This document shows, one piece after another, positions 47,401 through 58,556 of a DNA stretch of 64,000 nucleotides. Source of the stretch: Anthonomus grandis grandis (Eukaryota; Arthropoda; Insecta; Coleoptera; Curculionidae); the NCBI RefSeq assembly GCF_022605725.1, contig NC_065550.1, forward strand, positions 10,354,001 through 10,418,000. The letters are read 5' to 3'. The notes beneath the pieces were generated by a model, which worked only from the letters and a program-made list of their open reading frames with translations, made no database searches and had not been told where the DNA came from. Position 1 is the first letter of the stretch; every line of letters starts with the position of its first letter. The translations under genes and the position numbers were made by a program.

Positions 47401-50400
47401 ATGCAGCAACTAATGCCATTTAGGAGTTCTTATTCTTACAATGCTATTAACTAGACACTAGATGTCGCGATCAGTACTATTCATACAATATTAAATTATT
47501 ACATTATAAAAGATACCAAAAAATAAAAACGCTACAATAGGAGAGGAATTACTGATACTACAGAACTACGTACAAAATAAATTAATAACCCACTACAAAA
47601 ATATTTAAGAAAGTAAAGACTAACATCAAACAGCAAATTAAATCAAGCAGTAGTAAGAGTAGATACACACTATACACCTGTAAATCGTGAGTGAGTAAGG
47701 AGCTAAAAACGAAGGAAAAAATAGCAAAAACGGCATTAATGGTCAAATTTACATAATGGTTTCCAAAGATAATCCACGGAATACATTATAATATTACACA
47801 ACAATAGCACATAAATAAAACACTTACATACTCAGGGCTAGCCAAAGGAGGACACTTGCATCCTCAATCAGAATGATTTACCCGAGCGATATAGAACCAG
47901 ATCATTGCCACTCTAAGAACATTGAAAGACAACAATTTTGTTTTCAAGTTCAACATGTGCACAGGGGCAAGGGGAGTGTTTTGTTTACAAACAAATTCAT
48001 CGATTCTCTGTTGTCAAGTTTACACACATTTTCAAAAGAGGAAATTTTCAGCTATATATCAACACATATAATCATGTTAATTTAACATTTTTGATTTTTG
48101 CAATAAAAATAAAAAGTAGAAATATACCGGGTGACATAGGAAAAAGGGAACACGTAATAACTATTTTAAGTCGATAATAAACAAATGAAATTTGATATAT
48201 TGATGGAATTATGGAATTATTATATGGTTATAAGAGCATATTTTGATATATTTAGTTGTTTTCCGTCACTCTCTCTTTAACCGGAAGTGACACTAACTTT
48301 CTTATTTTAAATGAGACACTTGGTATATTATTACATATTTCGATAGAATATAATATTCTGAAAATAATGATGCTGCATTTGCTACTTTTAGCTACGTTTT
48401 GTACTCATAGAAGAAATCAATTTTTTAAATTTTAAAATAGGGTGCCATGAACGCGTTAAAAGTTTTAATTTTTAATCAAGTAATAGTTATTAATTATGAC
48501 TTAAATCTTTTACATGCTTATTTAAAATGTACAAACCAGAAATTTTGGCATTTACATTGTTTTTTTAAACAACCACTTTTGAAATGCTGGTTTTTTCCGT
48601 ATAATTTGATATGGTTAGTTTTTAAATCGGTTTTATTATCAATTGACATAATACATGACATCTTGTCAAGTGAAATTTAAGTGTTTAAAAATATTTCAAA
48701 TAAATAAATAATACTGACTGTATTTCTGAAAACTGCATTTCAAAAGTGGTTGTTTATAATAAGATGCTATTTAAAAAAATTAAAGTAAATGTCCAAAATA
48801 TTAGTTTCGAAATTTAAGTATTCAAGTAATAAAATGCAATAAATATTATTTTTTCGTGATTACTTGATTAAAAATTAAAACTTTTAACGCCTTCATAGCA
48901 CCCTATTTCAAAATTAAAAAAATCGTTTTTTTTCTATGAGTATATAACAAAAAATAGCAAATGCGGTATCATTATTCTCAGTATATTATTTTTTATCACA
49001 ATACGTAATAATATACCAATTGATCCATTTAAAATATAAAAGGTAGTGTCACTTCATGTTAAACTGGAACTAATAAAAAAAGAGAATATGTCAAAAGATG
49101 CTTTTATAGCTATTCTATCAATATAATTATAAATATATAAACTATCAATATAACAAATTTAATTTTCTTATCTTGAAAAGTAAACACTTAAAGATTGTTC
49201 CAAGTTCCAATTGATCCAAGTTATTAAGTGCTTCCTTTTTTGTTTCACCGGTATATATGTTATTCTAAGCGCAAAAATAAGATATTCAAAGCAAAAAAAA
49301 ATTATTAACATTCTTATTTCTAAGACCGCTTCTAAAAAAATTTAAATGGCAATACCGCAGGCAAAAGCTGATGTCATCTTACGAAAAGTCACCTTGAAAA
49401 ATGGCTTTGTGTTTACATTTGGCATTTGTGAAGTTTCTGTGTTTTTTCTTTAGTTTTTCGTTAAAAAAGGAAAAAGGTTGAGTCTGTATTTTTGTGCACT
49501 GCTACGATAGTAAAAACTTGTGCCGTTTGTGCCGCACCATGGAAAAAAGGCGATTTAAGCCGATCTTTTCATAAGTAAATACCGATATTGTCATAACATC
49601 GTAGCAAGGAACAACCGTCGTCATAAACGTAGAATAATAAAAACTTATTAAGAAATTTATAATAATTATAAAATATTTAATTTCCATAAAAATGCTTTTT
49701 ATTAGATGAGTACCTTTACTCTAATGAAGTACGTTACAAAAACGCATAAAGAGTTCATAAACGGTAATATTGTTTATAATTTAAAGCATAATTTCTTAAT
49801 AATAAATATATATTTTATAAAAAATAATAAAAATAATTATATATGTTATAAAAAAATATATAATAATATATATTTCTCATGTAAATATTTTTTGACGACT
49901 GGTTAAGGTTACTGGTAAAGATTTCTTGTGTCGGTAGAATTAACAATGCGATCGAGCGGCGTTGCAATGTTGTTGTATTTTTCTCTAATATACGTTATCT
50001 ACATTCATTTAACTTTGAATGTTGACTTCTTTATAGGGTATCTTATAATGTTTTATTAAAAACAATTTTTCATATTTTAATAAAGAGGAATAGTATTGTT
50101 TTGGGCTTATCGAAATAAGTGATAAATTTTTACGATATTGTAAAGTGTGTTTTTTTGCCATTTCTGCATTGCATTTGGCATAATTGCATCAGAGATATTG
50201 CAAGCACACAAAATGCCCATAGTGCCACACAATGCTAATTCTAGCCTTTCAATGTTCTAAGTCGCCACTAGAAACAACATAATAAAAGAACAAAACCTGG
50301 ACTAAATTATATGCAGCGGATCTAAATTATATGCAGAAACAGAAGGTCTTGCTACTCTTGCTCAATATAACACAACAGCTAAAATAATCCACCAAGAGCT

Positions 50401-53166
50401 GGTACTGTAATATAAATACTCACAAGTGAAAGATAACCCTATTTTAAATATCACTCAGAGAGAATACTAGTAAATAAAGAAGTAAAAATATGTTAAGATA
50501 CCACAATTCGTACGGACAGAACAGTCACACATAATAGACCACACATAATATAACATTAACCGTAAAGAGGAATAGAACTACTTCTAATTAATAGCGGCAA
50601 ATGCAAATATACGGTAGAAGGGCGAAAAAAATACAACGGTAACGATTGAAATGAAGCAACTGTGGAAACAAGACAATGTAAAAATACATATGATACAATG
50701 TAATAAGCCGTTGTACGGAAAACTTAAAGCAAATGAATCTTGTCATAGTCATCCATACGTAGTTCCAAAAAGCAATAATACTGCACACATGTAATCTCAT
50801 AATAGATTTTTACACAATTTGGTAATACCCGTAGCATAGAGAGAAAATCAAAATTATCATTCTGAAAATAAAACTAAATATATAAAAGTATTCATTCACA
50901 AATATAAACGTTTTCTACATTTTTGCCCAGTATTCAAAAGCTTTTATAATTTGTGGTTTAATTTCTGTCAAAGATTGCGATCTCCAATTTATTATAGTAG
51001 TTATCACAGCAAGACAATACCTTTAAAAATGAGAAATGTTATTATTTCACAGAAATATTTCTTTAAAAAAGAAGTACTTTTTCAGAAAATATATTGAATT
51101 ATTGCTTGGATCTCTTTAAAGCGTATCCATTTAATATCATATATTTTAGATAATTATACATTTTCATAAGTTATATTTAAATTTATTAGTCATATTTCTA
51201 ATTTAAATCTATCGCTTATAGCCCTCAAAGTAAAAACAAGTGGCAGAATTGTATGCTATTAGATATTAAAATAAAAATCATATTGTGAGATTATATTAGA
51301 CAGTGTATTAAATATTTACAAAAAATTGGTAAAAGCTATCTTATCATTATTGTATTTATAATACAGATTAATTTTTTAGGTACCAAGGATATGTGCCCAA
51401 TGCTGGTCTGTCTCCTACGGTCGGAGGGTATGCCTCACCCCTAGACTTTCCTAGTCCCAGTGGCAGTGCAGGTGGTGACTACAATCCGGAGAAAAAGTAA
51501 ATCTATTAGATGTAAAAATATTTAAAAATTAAGTGATTAATCTTAGTCAAATCTTAGTCATATGATTAATTTTTCGAGAAAACATTAATATTTAAAATTC
51601 TTCACAGATATTCGGCAGAAAGTTACGAGTTTAACAGCTACTCTTATTCCAACTACCAAAACTATTCTCAAAAGTCACCGTACAGTATGCATACTCCCGA
51701 AACCTCTCCCACTCACAGCCCAGAACCGAAACCTTCATTAAGTCCACAAGATGGCAGTACTAAAGATTCAAGTACCCATGTAAATATAAAGTTGAAACTA
51801 AATCTGTTATAAAAATTACTAACTTATTTACTAATTTTAGGAGAAAATTTCGAAACTTCCTACTCCTGAACTAAGTCCCATGGAGCAACAAGATAAAGAT
51901 CAGTTTCAAGAAAGGGTATCTAGTATTCAACATACCAGCAACGTCGCCAGTACCATGAGTTCCATGGTACCACAAAATACGCAGAGCTATACCTCCAAGG
52001 TATTTTTTTGCAATCCTAATATTTATAAGGTCATCAAAAATTATAAAAGTTTTGGTTTTATTTTTAGGTACAAACATATAGGCAAATTACTCCAAATTAC
52101 ACAAATACTCAACCAATTACGTCAGTGCCTATGTCAAACGGTCTATATGTGATGTGTACTAACAAGAGTAGCGTAGAGCAAGGTCATGTAGTCACTGGCA
52201 CATTTTATCCTCCCGTAGCTACTAGTCAGGATCAGCAAATGTTAGGTAAGCAAAATAAAGATTTATTATGCGAAAACAAATAAACAAACGATTTTTTCCA
52301 GGTGTTAGTCAGCAACCATCAATGAATACAGTGATATCCAATAATCCTGCAGTCGGCGGAATCCATTATTACGGTCCTGGATTAAATTATTATAGTCATG
52401 CGCAAAAAGAGTATATCAGCTATGAGCAGCAACAAAATAGTGGAGAAAATAAAGATACATATATAAGGTAATTATATCTTATACCTACTTAACATAGCTA
52501 AATATCAAATGACGAGACAGTTTTACCACTAACCAAAACTCTTTATTTTACTCTTTTACTCTACGTTGTAAAATAAAGAATTTTGGTTAGTAGTAAAACT
52601 GTCTGTAAATTTGAGTATCACATTCAAAGTTCCAACCATAGGACTAATAGCTTAATATAACCACTATTCTGTTTTCTTTTACTAGTTACCAAAGTATGAA
52701 ATCGGATACAAAACCAGACTACCTCCATCCTTATAAGCCTCTAGAAGAACAACATCATCAATACCAAGATTACCCCCATCATCACGCAGATCAAGCACAG
52801 CACAATCTAGTCCAGACTTACCTTCCAGAAGAACGAAGTGATGCTGACAGCGAAGTCGATGGAAAAGAATTCGACAAATATTTGAAGTATGACACCTCCA
52901 ATACTATGGATCAAAGGAATATTGATTCGAACCATAATTATCATCGTGGTGATATAGGAGTAAATTTAATAAGTAATGCGACTCACGCGCGCGCTACCTA
53001 TCCTTATCAAGCTAATCATACTAGTGTTATATTGCCAACAAGTGAGCAGAGCGTAGTAAATCCGGTTGTGTATGATTTGGCAAGTAATAGTGCCATTCCT
53101 CAAAAAAGTGAAGATGAGTTTAGTGAGATTTTAGCCGGGGTGAGAAAGACGTGTTTTTCTACGTGA
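41212..53166 (+). CDS. Sox15: SoxF-group HMG-box transcription factor, 5'-partial, seven exons (Sox15-like)
   Basis: Sequence-specific DNA-bending nuclear transcription factor. Coding join: 41212-41416, 51380-51496, 51608-51779, 51841-51999, 52068-52245, 52302-52467, 52686-53166, giving 491 codons plus a split first codon; every intron is GT-AG and phases agree. Visible protein: the second half of the HMG box (GKKWRSLTPQDRRPYVEEAE, then RLRVIHMTEHPNYKYRPRRR with its basic tail). A long Ser/Tyr/Gln-rich low-complexity region follows, typical of Sox activation domains. Near the C-terminus is VDGKEFDKYLKYD (52867-52893 for EFDKYLKYD), the SoxF motif that in vertebrate Sox7/17/18 contacts beta-catenin. 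The HMG sequence and this motif place it in SoxF, the Drosophila Sox15 group. The start codon and N-terminal half of the HMG box are missing, so the preceding intron exceeds 41 kb if the gene is intact. Confidence 0.93.
42419..42458 (+). other. tRNA-like A and B boxes (possible SINE head)
   Basis: TGGCTAGTGTCGG (42419-42431) resembles a Pol III A box and GAGTTCGAATCCC (42446-42458) a B box (GTTCGAATCC core is perfect). The spacing is shorter than in a real tRNA gene and no cloverleaf forms, so a tRNA-derived SINE fragment is more likely than a tRNA. Confidence 0.45.
42712..42758. repeat. Perfect 14-bp hairpin
   Basis: CCTAATCAAAAAGG (42712-42725) and CCTTTTTGATTAGG (42745-42758) are exact inverted repeats around a 19-nt loop. 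Possibly the core of a tiny palindromic MITE. Confidence 0.6.
43763..44510 (-). repeat. Unknown Cys-rich repeat, copy A
   Basis: The minus-strand frame 43963-43763 encodes a peptide with SFSHLKNLLQFSCKYPSCKS then MCILNGSDKHSNKRFF. A second, diverged version is at 46497-46733. Both are followed about 500 bp further right by ACCATCTTGGGTG (copy A near 44483, copy B near 47032), so a repeat unit of about 0.75 kb is likely. I do not recognise the protein. Confidence 0.45.
45219..45243. repeat. (AT)n microsatellite
   Basis: About twelve uninterrupted AT dinucleotides. Confidence 0.9.
46497..47045 (-). repeat. Unknown Cys-rich repeat, copy B
   Basis: The minus-strand frame 46733-46497 contains SISFSLSSSRLRYSCKYPLC then ISLYIRNCPDGHTNHRLF, which aligns with copy A as SxSFSxxxxxLxxSCKYPxC...IxNxxDxHxNxRxF. 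The DNA between the copies is much more diverged than this peptide, which hints at a once-selected coding region. Confidence 0.45.
47046..48120. other. Intronic DNA without recognised feature
   Basis: Slightly C+G-richer near 47046-47200. An open peptide (TPVGKKAKTQFLGTSSINN) has no recognised domain. AGAGAGAGAGA tract near 47357. Confidence 0.4.
48127..49251. mobile_element. Fold-back (long inverted repeat) element
   Basis: Starts after TA with CCGGGTGACATAGG and ends CACCGG before TA. The two halves mirror each other almost throughout: for example, AAGTGACACTA, GGTATATTATTAC, GCATTTGCTA, TAGGGTGC and AACGCGTTAAAAGTTTTAA on the left recur inverted on the right. Arms are about 500 bp with little unique centre. 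The open stretch at 48447-48680 is a by-product. It lies in the large Sox intron. Confidence 0.8.
49254..51370. other. Intronic DNA without recognised feature
   Basis: AT-rich; no exon or bounded repeat recognised. Confidence 0.5.
51380..51496 (+). CDS. Sox15: Sox15-like exon
   Basis: Acceptor TTTTTTAG (ends 51379) and donor GTAAAT (51497). Encodes YQGYVPNAGLSPTVGGYASP and LDFPSPSGSAGGDYNPEK; the split codons at both ends join in frame. Confidence 0.92.
51608..51779 (+). CDS. Sox15: Sox15-like exon
   Basis: Acceptor CACAG (ends 51607) and donor GTAAAT (51780). Encodes a Tyr/Ser-rich YEFNSYSYSNYQNYSQ segment and a Pro/Ser stretch (HTPETSPTHSPEPKPSLSP). It ends in phase 0. Confidence 0.92.
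51841..51999 (+). CDS. Sox15: Sox15-like exon
   Basis: Acceptor TTTTAG (ends 51840) and donor GTATTT (52000). Phase 0 at both ends, 53 codons: EKISKLPTPELSPMEQQ ... QSYTSK. The donor is weaker than its neighbours. Confidence 0.88.
52068..52245 (+). CDS. Sox15: Sox15-like exon
   Basis: Acceptor TTTTTAG (ends 52067) and donor GTAAGC (52246). Encodes VQTYRQITPNYTNTQPITSV through VTGTFYPPVATSQDQQML, ending one base into a Gly codon. Confidence 0.9.
52302..52467 (+). CDS. Sox15: Sox15-like exon
   Basis: Acceptor TTTCCAG (ends 52301) and donor GTAATT (52468). Encodes VSQQPSMNTVISNNPAVGG then IHYYGPGLNYYSHAQKEYIS; rich in Tyr, Asn and Gln. Confidence 0.9.
52516..52603 (+). repeat. 36-bp-arm hairpin in a Sox intron
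   Basis: The arms 52516-52551 and 52568-52603 are inverted repeats with only two mismatches and a 16-nt loop, inside the last intron. In the transcript this makes a pre-miRNA-sized hairpin of about 88 nt. It could also be a tiny palindromic MITE. Confidence 0.7.
52686..53166 (+). CDS. Sox15: Sox15-like terminal exon with SoxF EFD motif
   Basis: Acceptor TACTAG (ends 52685); stop TGA at 53164-53166. His/Gln-rich start (EEQHHQYQDYPHHHADQAQ), acidic EERSDADSEVDGK, then EFDKYLKYD (52867-52893). The C-terminus ends EILAGVRKTCFST. Confidence 0.93.
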
Positions 53167-56100
53167 CTTAGGAAAAATGATGACATATTATAATAACAAT
53201 AATTTTTTAGTAAAGTGACAGTTTTAGCATCGAACTATTAAAATTAAAATAATTGCTTGTTGATCTCTAAATCTACTACTCTGTGTTAATTATATAGAGT
53301 AGATAAACTTTTCTATAATTATAAACTATTTTGAAGTTTATAATTATATTTTCTACATAGCATGCTTCGATTGCAAATAATTACTGTGGATTAGGGTCTA
53401 AATAGAACTTTAGTGAAATTATTGTTTTAAGAGTTTTAATCTTAGTAAAGAAATATTGGAACAATATTTACATTCAAAAATTATTTTTTGAATCGTTTTA
53501 ATGATATTGAAATATTTATTTGCTGGTTTAAGCAAAAGATATTGAAAAATAAGTTTTCAATATCTTATACCAATTTTCAGGTATTTTAAAACTAAAAAAA
53601 GTTGTCATTGATTATGTTTACTATGCATCAGACATGTACATGCTAATCCATCTATATTTTCTCTGATTTTTAAATGTATTTAGTTTTTTTCGAACTAATA
53701 ATTTAAAAACCAAAAATATTTACTTTTATCAAAAAAAATCACTTGATTTTTTTATATTTTTTTGAGTAAAGATAGAAAATGCCAATCAATAGAGCTCTAA
53801 AAAATGTATTTAAGTAAGCCATTTTATCAAAGAAAATATAAAAATTTAAAAAATTCTAGTGCATTTAAAGACATTTAATGTAATTCCTTTTTTTTAGAGC
53901 TCTATTGATTGACATTTTTTACTTTACTTGGAGAGGCATAATTATCCCTTCGTAAAGAAAATATGATGTATGGATGGAATGAAAATGCAGGCGTATTTTA
54001 ACGCAGTCGATATAGCAACTACAGTCAATTTAACAATTATTACCAACCCCTTTGTATCTGTTTTTATCGATAAAATAAAGTTTTATTTCCATTAAATTTC
54101 ACAAAATATAATAATAAGGCCTAGGGAATGCGCAATACCAATAATATTCACGTTAATGTCGTAATATACAATACGAATTCGCATTATCCTTAAAGTATGA
54201 TATATGAAATCAGAGGAATTTATAATTAGGCTGAATATTTGTTGACTTCAAAATTCTATCAAGGTTTATTTAGCAGCAAATAAAAGATGATCTAATAAAA
54301 CTAGGTAAAGAGTCTTTTTCTCTTATAAGAATACTGTTAAACCTATTGCTTCCTCAATAACCGTACATAACCTAAAGTGTAATATCAGAATTGGACCTTG
54401 AAATCTACTATATGCTTTTACTTTTGTTGGTGTGATTAGGATATATATATATTATACATTGGCTCATAAGGATCAATTATAAGATGAACTATTTTGAACT
54501 ACTTTATATTCTTGATTCATGCATGGTATTTTGTCAGCAATCGAACAAATGGATAATAATCACTAGCTGATGTATTTATCCATTACATTTCTAGTTTAAG
54601 ACTTTAACCATCTCTACTTCTCGCAGTTACTTATTACGGCTTAAATTTGGCTTCACTTTCAATGTTTTTTCATGTTAAATAATACCCTACACATGAACTT
54701 GATTTTTAAAGTCTCGATTTGGGCATATATTAAAAAAGACTGATATTTTTTATAATAATAGTAGCGAGTTTTCTATTAACTTTTTATATATTGCTAAACA
54801 TTTAAAAAAGCGAATTTTTATTAATATCAGCAATATTTATATATTTTTTAAGTTGATAGGTGGCTATTTTCAAATAATAATAAATAAATAAATATCAATA
54901 AAAAAATTAAAGAACTTTTTTTTTTAAATAGTACAGCTATATTGTTAGAATAAAAAAAAAGATATAGAAAAGAAAAAGGGCTTATAATTATTTTTACGGA
55001 ATTAATTTTTATCATATATTTTCGATAAAATATGTGGTTCTTAAAGGTTTCCGAGTTTACTAAAATTAATATAATTATTCTTTCAAGAGACAAGGGAGGA
55101 CCAAGGAGGGACTTTGTAACCTTTCAATATAGACTGATTTCAATATTTAAGTTTATTAGCAATAAAATATGGCTAGCAAGCCGTAAACGATATTTTTACA
55201 AAACACCGATATTTAAGTCACCGTTTTTATTAACTCTATGAACTCTAATATACCTTTATTTAGAGTAACGTACATTTTATAAAATTTAACTATCATTAAA
55301 GACCTCTATACAAACAAGAAATATAAATATTTTAAGATTTTAATAGAGATTATGTGATCCAATAATAGACGTATCGAAATAGAAAACTAAATATTTCTTC
55401 ATTAGACAAATATTTTTATTCCTGAATCGATTCTCTAACATCATTATATAACTAAATATATGAAACTAGGAAATCAGTGTTTTAATTTCTCCCGAATAAA
55501 ACAGTTCTTGATTAAGATTATTATGTGGTCTATTCCTTTTTCTTTACTACTGTAGTTTTTAAATACATTTATAGATATAATATTACCATAATATTACCAT
55601 TTTGTAGTGCCCTTTTAGGAGGAAATCAAAAGTAGGAACGGAAAAGAAAGTAGAATCAGTCTAAAATGAAGTTCTTTAAAATATACAATGTTCATGTATT
55701 TTATTTAATATTGATACACTCGTTTGTATTATATCTTAGGCCAGTATTTTAATGCAAGAAATAGATTTTAAATTTATTGTTAACTATTAAAAATTATAAA
55801 ATGTAAGCCTTTTCGATTACACTGATTACACTTATTTGTTACACTCTAATGATGATTTAGACATGATCGTCTAAAGACTTGAATAGAGATTTCTTCTATT
55901 TAATCTTTAAACTTGAATATAGATTTTTGGAAAGCGCTATTATATTTAAAAATTAATAAAATAATTTAATATTTTATTTACTTTACAATATTCTTTCCAA
56001 CATGATATTTCTTAAAAATATAGTGCAATAAAATACTAAATATTTTTTAAATCTTGGTTTGTTGATATTATCTATATATTTTGTAAATAAACTATTATTT

Positions 56101-56284
56101 ATATTATCATTGTATATTGCTGTTTATCTTATAAAATAGTTTATTAGTAGGTTTTAAAATTGACTGTCCTAGTTCAAGTTGTGAATTTGTATAATTATAT
56201 ATATTACAGTTTTACATCAGATTGATATGTACATATTCGTAAGTTGTATATTGTATAATTAGTGCATTATAGATTGAAATAAAG
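53167..56284 (+). other. Sox15: Probable Sox15-like 3' untranslated region and flank
   Basis: AT-rich DNA after the stop codon. AATAAA candidates include 54074-54079 and 56279-56284; the latter is followed by a T-rich stretch and precedes the next repeat. AATAAA is frequent by chance at this composition, so the cleavage site is not decided. Confidence 0.4.
53766..53927. repeat. Inverted repeat with 38-bp arms in 3' region
   Basis: GTAAAGATAGAAAATGCCAA then TCAATAGAGCTCTAAAAAA (53766-53804) is mirrored at 53890-53927 with few mismatches. The spacer is about 85 nt. It is a MITE-like palindrome or an RNA hairpin in the 3' UTR. Confidence 0.7.
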
Positions 56285-56337
56285 ATTTTTTTAAGGAATG
56301 GATTGGTTTTTCTTAACCTTATAGATTTAAGGCTATA

Positions 56338-57360
56338 CAGGGTATTTCACTAAGCATAGATCGCGACTATATCTTGGGAATTCTCAATCTGACAACATTG
56401 GAATTTTTATTTGACATTATAAAAGTGGCAAAGAGGAAATGCTGGAAATTATTTTTCATTAAGTTTGAAATTTGGCCACTAGAGAGCATAATTAAAAGGT
56501 CAATAATTTATTTGTAATTTTCACCCGAAAATGTGAGCTGAAGGTATTTACCTTTTTTCCAACATAATTAGTAACCTTGGAATATGTACTATCATTTTAG
56601 TCAAAGACTTATTGGCGTTCCGACCTTCATGAAGTAGGGGAAGGTAGTGAATGTGTAATTGTTTAAAAAAACAATAATTTTTAAAAGACATCCGATTTTG
56701 TTCAATTTGCGCTTGTTTAAAAGTGAAATGTAAGTACTTTTAAATATTGTATGTACTGTAGTACGCGAAATGTTTTAGCAAAATTGGCAAGAGCCGTCAT
56801 TTGAATTAAAAACTATTACTTTGATTTTTCCACAAAAATTTAAATGGCATAGTATAATTTTAGTAGCAGAAGCGAAAAGTAGATTAAATTTACTAAAAAA
56901 AAAACAAAAATCGCACTAGGTATTGGACTAATCCAAATTATGTAAAAATGGCAAAATTTCTCAAAATGTTGAAATTATTATAATAAACATATAATGTAAT
57001 TTAAACATCATAATACTAATCTAATTACAATTATGTGAGGTAATTTTAGATAGCCGTGGATAATCATCAGCAGGTTTCCATGAGAATAAACCAATGAAAT
57101 TGCAAACAATTTATTCTTATAGTTGACATTTTTAATTACTACTGTATTGTGCTAATTCAAATTCATGATTTTAATAAGCGTTGTTATTACTAACCATAAC
57201 TCACTTAATACTTGTCATATATTGCCCACTACAAACTTCAATTATTAGGTTCCATTATGTGGTAGCGACCTTATTTCAAAAGAAATCCGAATTACAACAT
57301 ATATAAATAAAGACATATATTCTGTATATTACACAATATATTCTAACATAAAGGTTAGAA
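56338..57360. other. Possible mariner-type end and unrecognised repeat
   Basis: TACAGGGTATTTCACTAAGC at about 56335 resembles the CAGGGTgt ends of other elements here, but no matching right end was found. The rest is unrecognised. Confidence 0.35.
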
Positions 57361-57362
57361 GC

Positions 57363-57391
57363 CTGAGGAAGATCAAATACATGATCGAAAC
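57363..57391 (+). other. Hammerhead-like core motif
   Basis: CTGAGGA (57363-57369, fits CUGANGA) is followed by a GATC...GATC stem and GAAAC (57387-57391). The preceding TTCTAAC...GTTAGAA can form a further stem. Such cores occur in Penelope-like terminal repeats. Stem III and the cleavage triplet are not clear, and one unpaired A precedes stem II. Confidence 0.35.
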
Positions 57392-57399
57392 ATTGCGAA

Positions 57400-58550
57400 A
57401 CAAATAAATATATTTTTATTGATGTCCTTACTACGATTAATTATATATGGATTATTGGTGTCTTAAATAATTTTATTAATATCGTAAACTTTTCGATAAA
57501 TGACAAAAAAAAAATTGTAAAAATTTACGGCATGAGTAAGCCAGTCTGGTTGATTAATTTTTTTATATTTTAATTTCTGAACTGTGGTAGTTTTTAGTTT
57601 TGGTATGAGTATGTAAGTACACAAGTATGCAAAAAATAACCAGTTTTTACAACTTACTATTTTGAATGTTGAATCTGTAGTGCATTCTTTCAGTGAAGTT
57701 GCACGATGAGGAAAATAAAACACACACAGCAGATCTCATCCAAAAAAAAATTCTTCGAATGTTATCAAAAAATTATAAGTAATGAAGTTTAAAAAAAATG
57801 TTATTATTTTACATTAAGTTAATGGTGAAATTTAACTAATTCTTTCTTAAAATTAATACTAAAATTCTAATGATTATCGGCTTTCTATATATATAATTAA
57901 AAAAAAATTACTTTTAATAATTCAATTAAAATTTGATTAAATAAACACAAGTATATTAGTGCTAACTACCCATTTAATTGGAACGTGAAGTCTATGAATT
58001 TTTAGTAAGTCACATAAACTTACACGTTTAGTTATAAGTATATTTTATTGATATATGACTAGGCACTTTCCTTCATCTGCTTTGAAGAAAACAATATTAT
58101 TGTACGTTAGGTTTATTTAAATCTTTCAGAGCTTTTTCCTGATAATTATGAAGTTCTTGATCATAAATAATTATATATAGTCATAGTAGATTTTTTTTTA
58201 TTCAGCTTATTTATAAATAAGTGTTCCAAAATAGAGAAATAATAGCTAAGTTTTAAGTTTTAAAAAAAGGTTAGCGGCTGAATATTGTTTCCCAATAAAC
58301 CTTTATTTACCAACCGAAATGTCATATTAAATCTTTCCATGGTTTTAATGTTTACTGGTTTTAACAACTGATTTAAATTTAATTTATGATCCAATTTGTC
58401 AATTTCTTTATTAATTACGGATTTAAAGATTTACTTGATTCTTGCACATAGCATGATTCTCTTTACTAATAGCTTTTTTTAGCGAGAATTTTCTGTATAA
58501 GAAACCTTTATGTGGCATACTGCAGCAAAATGTAAGGACGTGTACAAATC
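57400..58550. other. AT-rich spacer
   Basis: No gene recognised. Confidence 0.5.
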
Positions 58551-58556
58551 TATATA

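Larger units (their letters stand above)
41417..51379 (+). other. Sox15: 9.96-kb intron of the Sox15-like gene
   Basis: Begins GTAAGC and ends TTTTTTAG. It contains a tRNA-like Pol III box pair, short hairpins, two copies of an unknown Cys-rich repeat, an (AT)n tract and a 1.1-kb fold-back element, listed separately. No other exon was recognised inside it. Confidence 0.9.

Noticed and set aside
48447..48680. Open frame in the fold-back element
   Set aside because: Lies inside one arm of a palindrome; no motif and AT-rich random composition.
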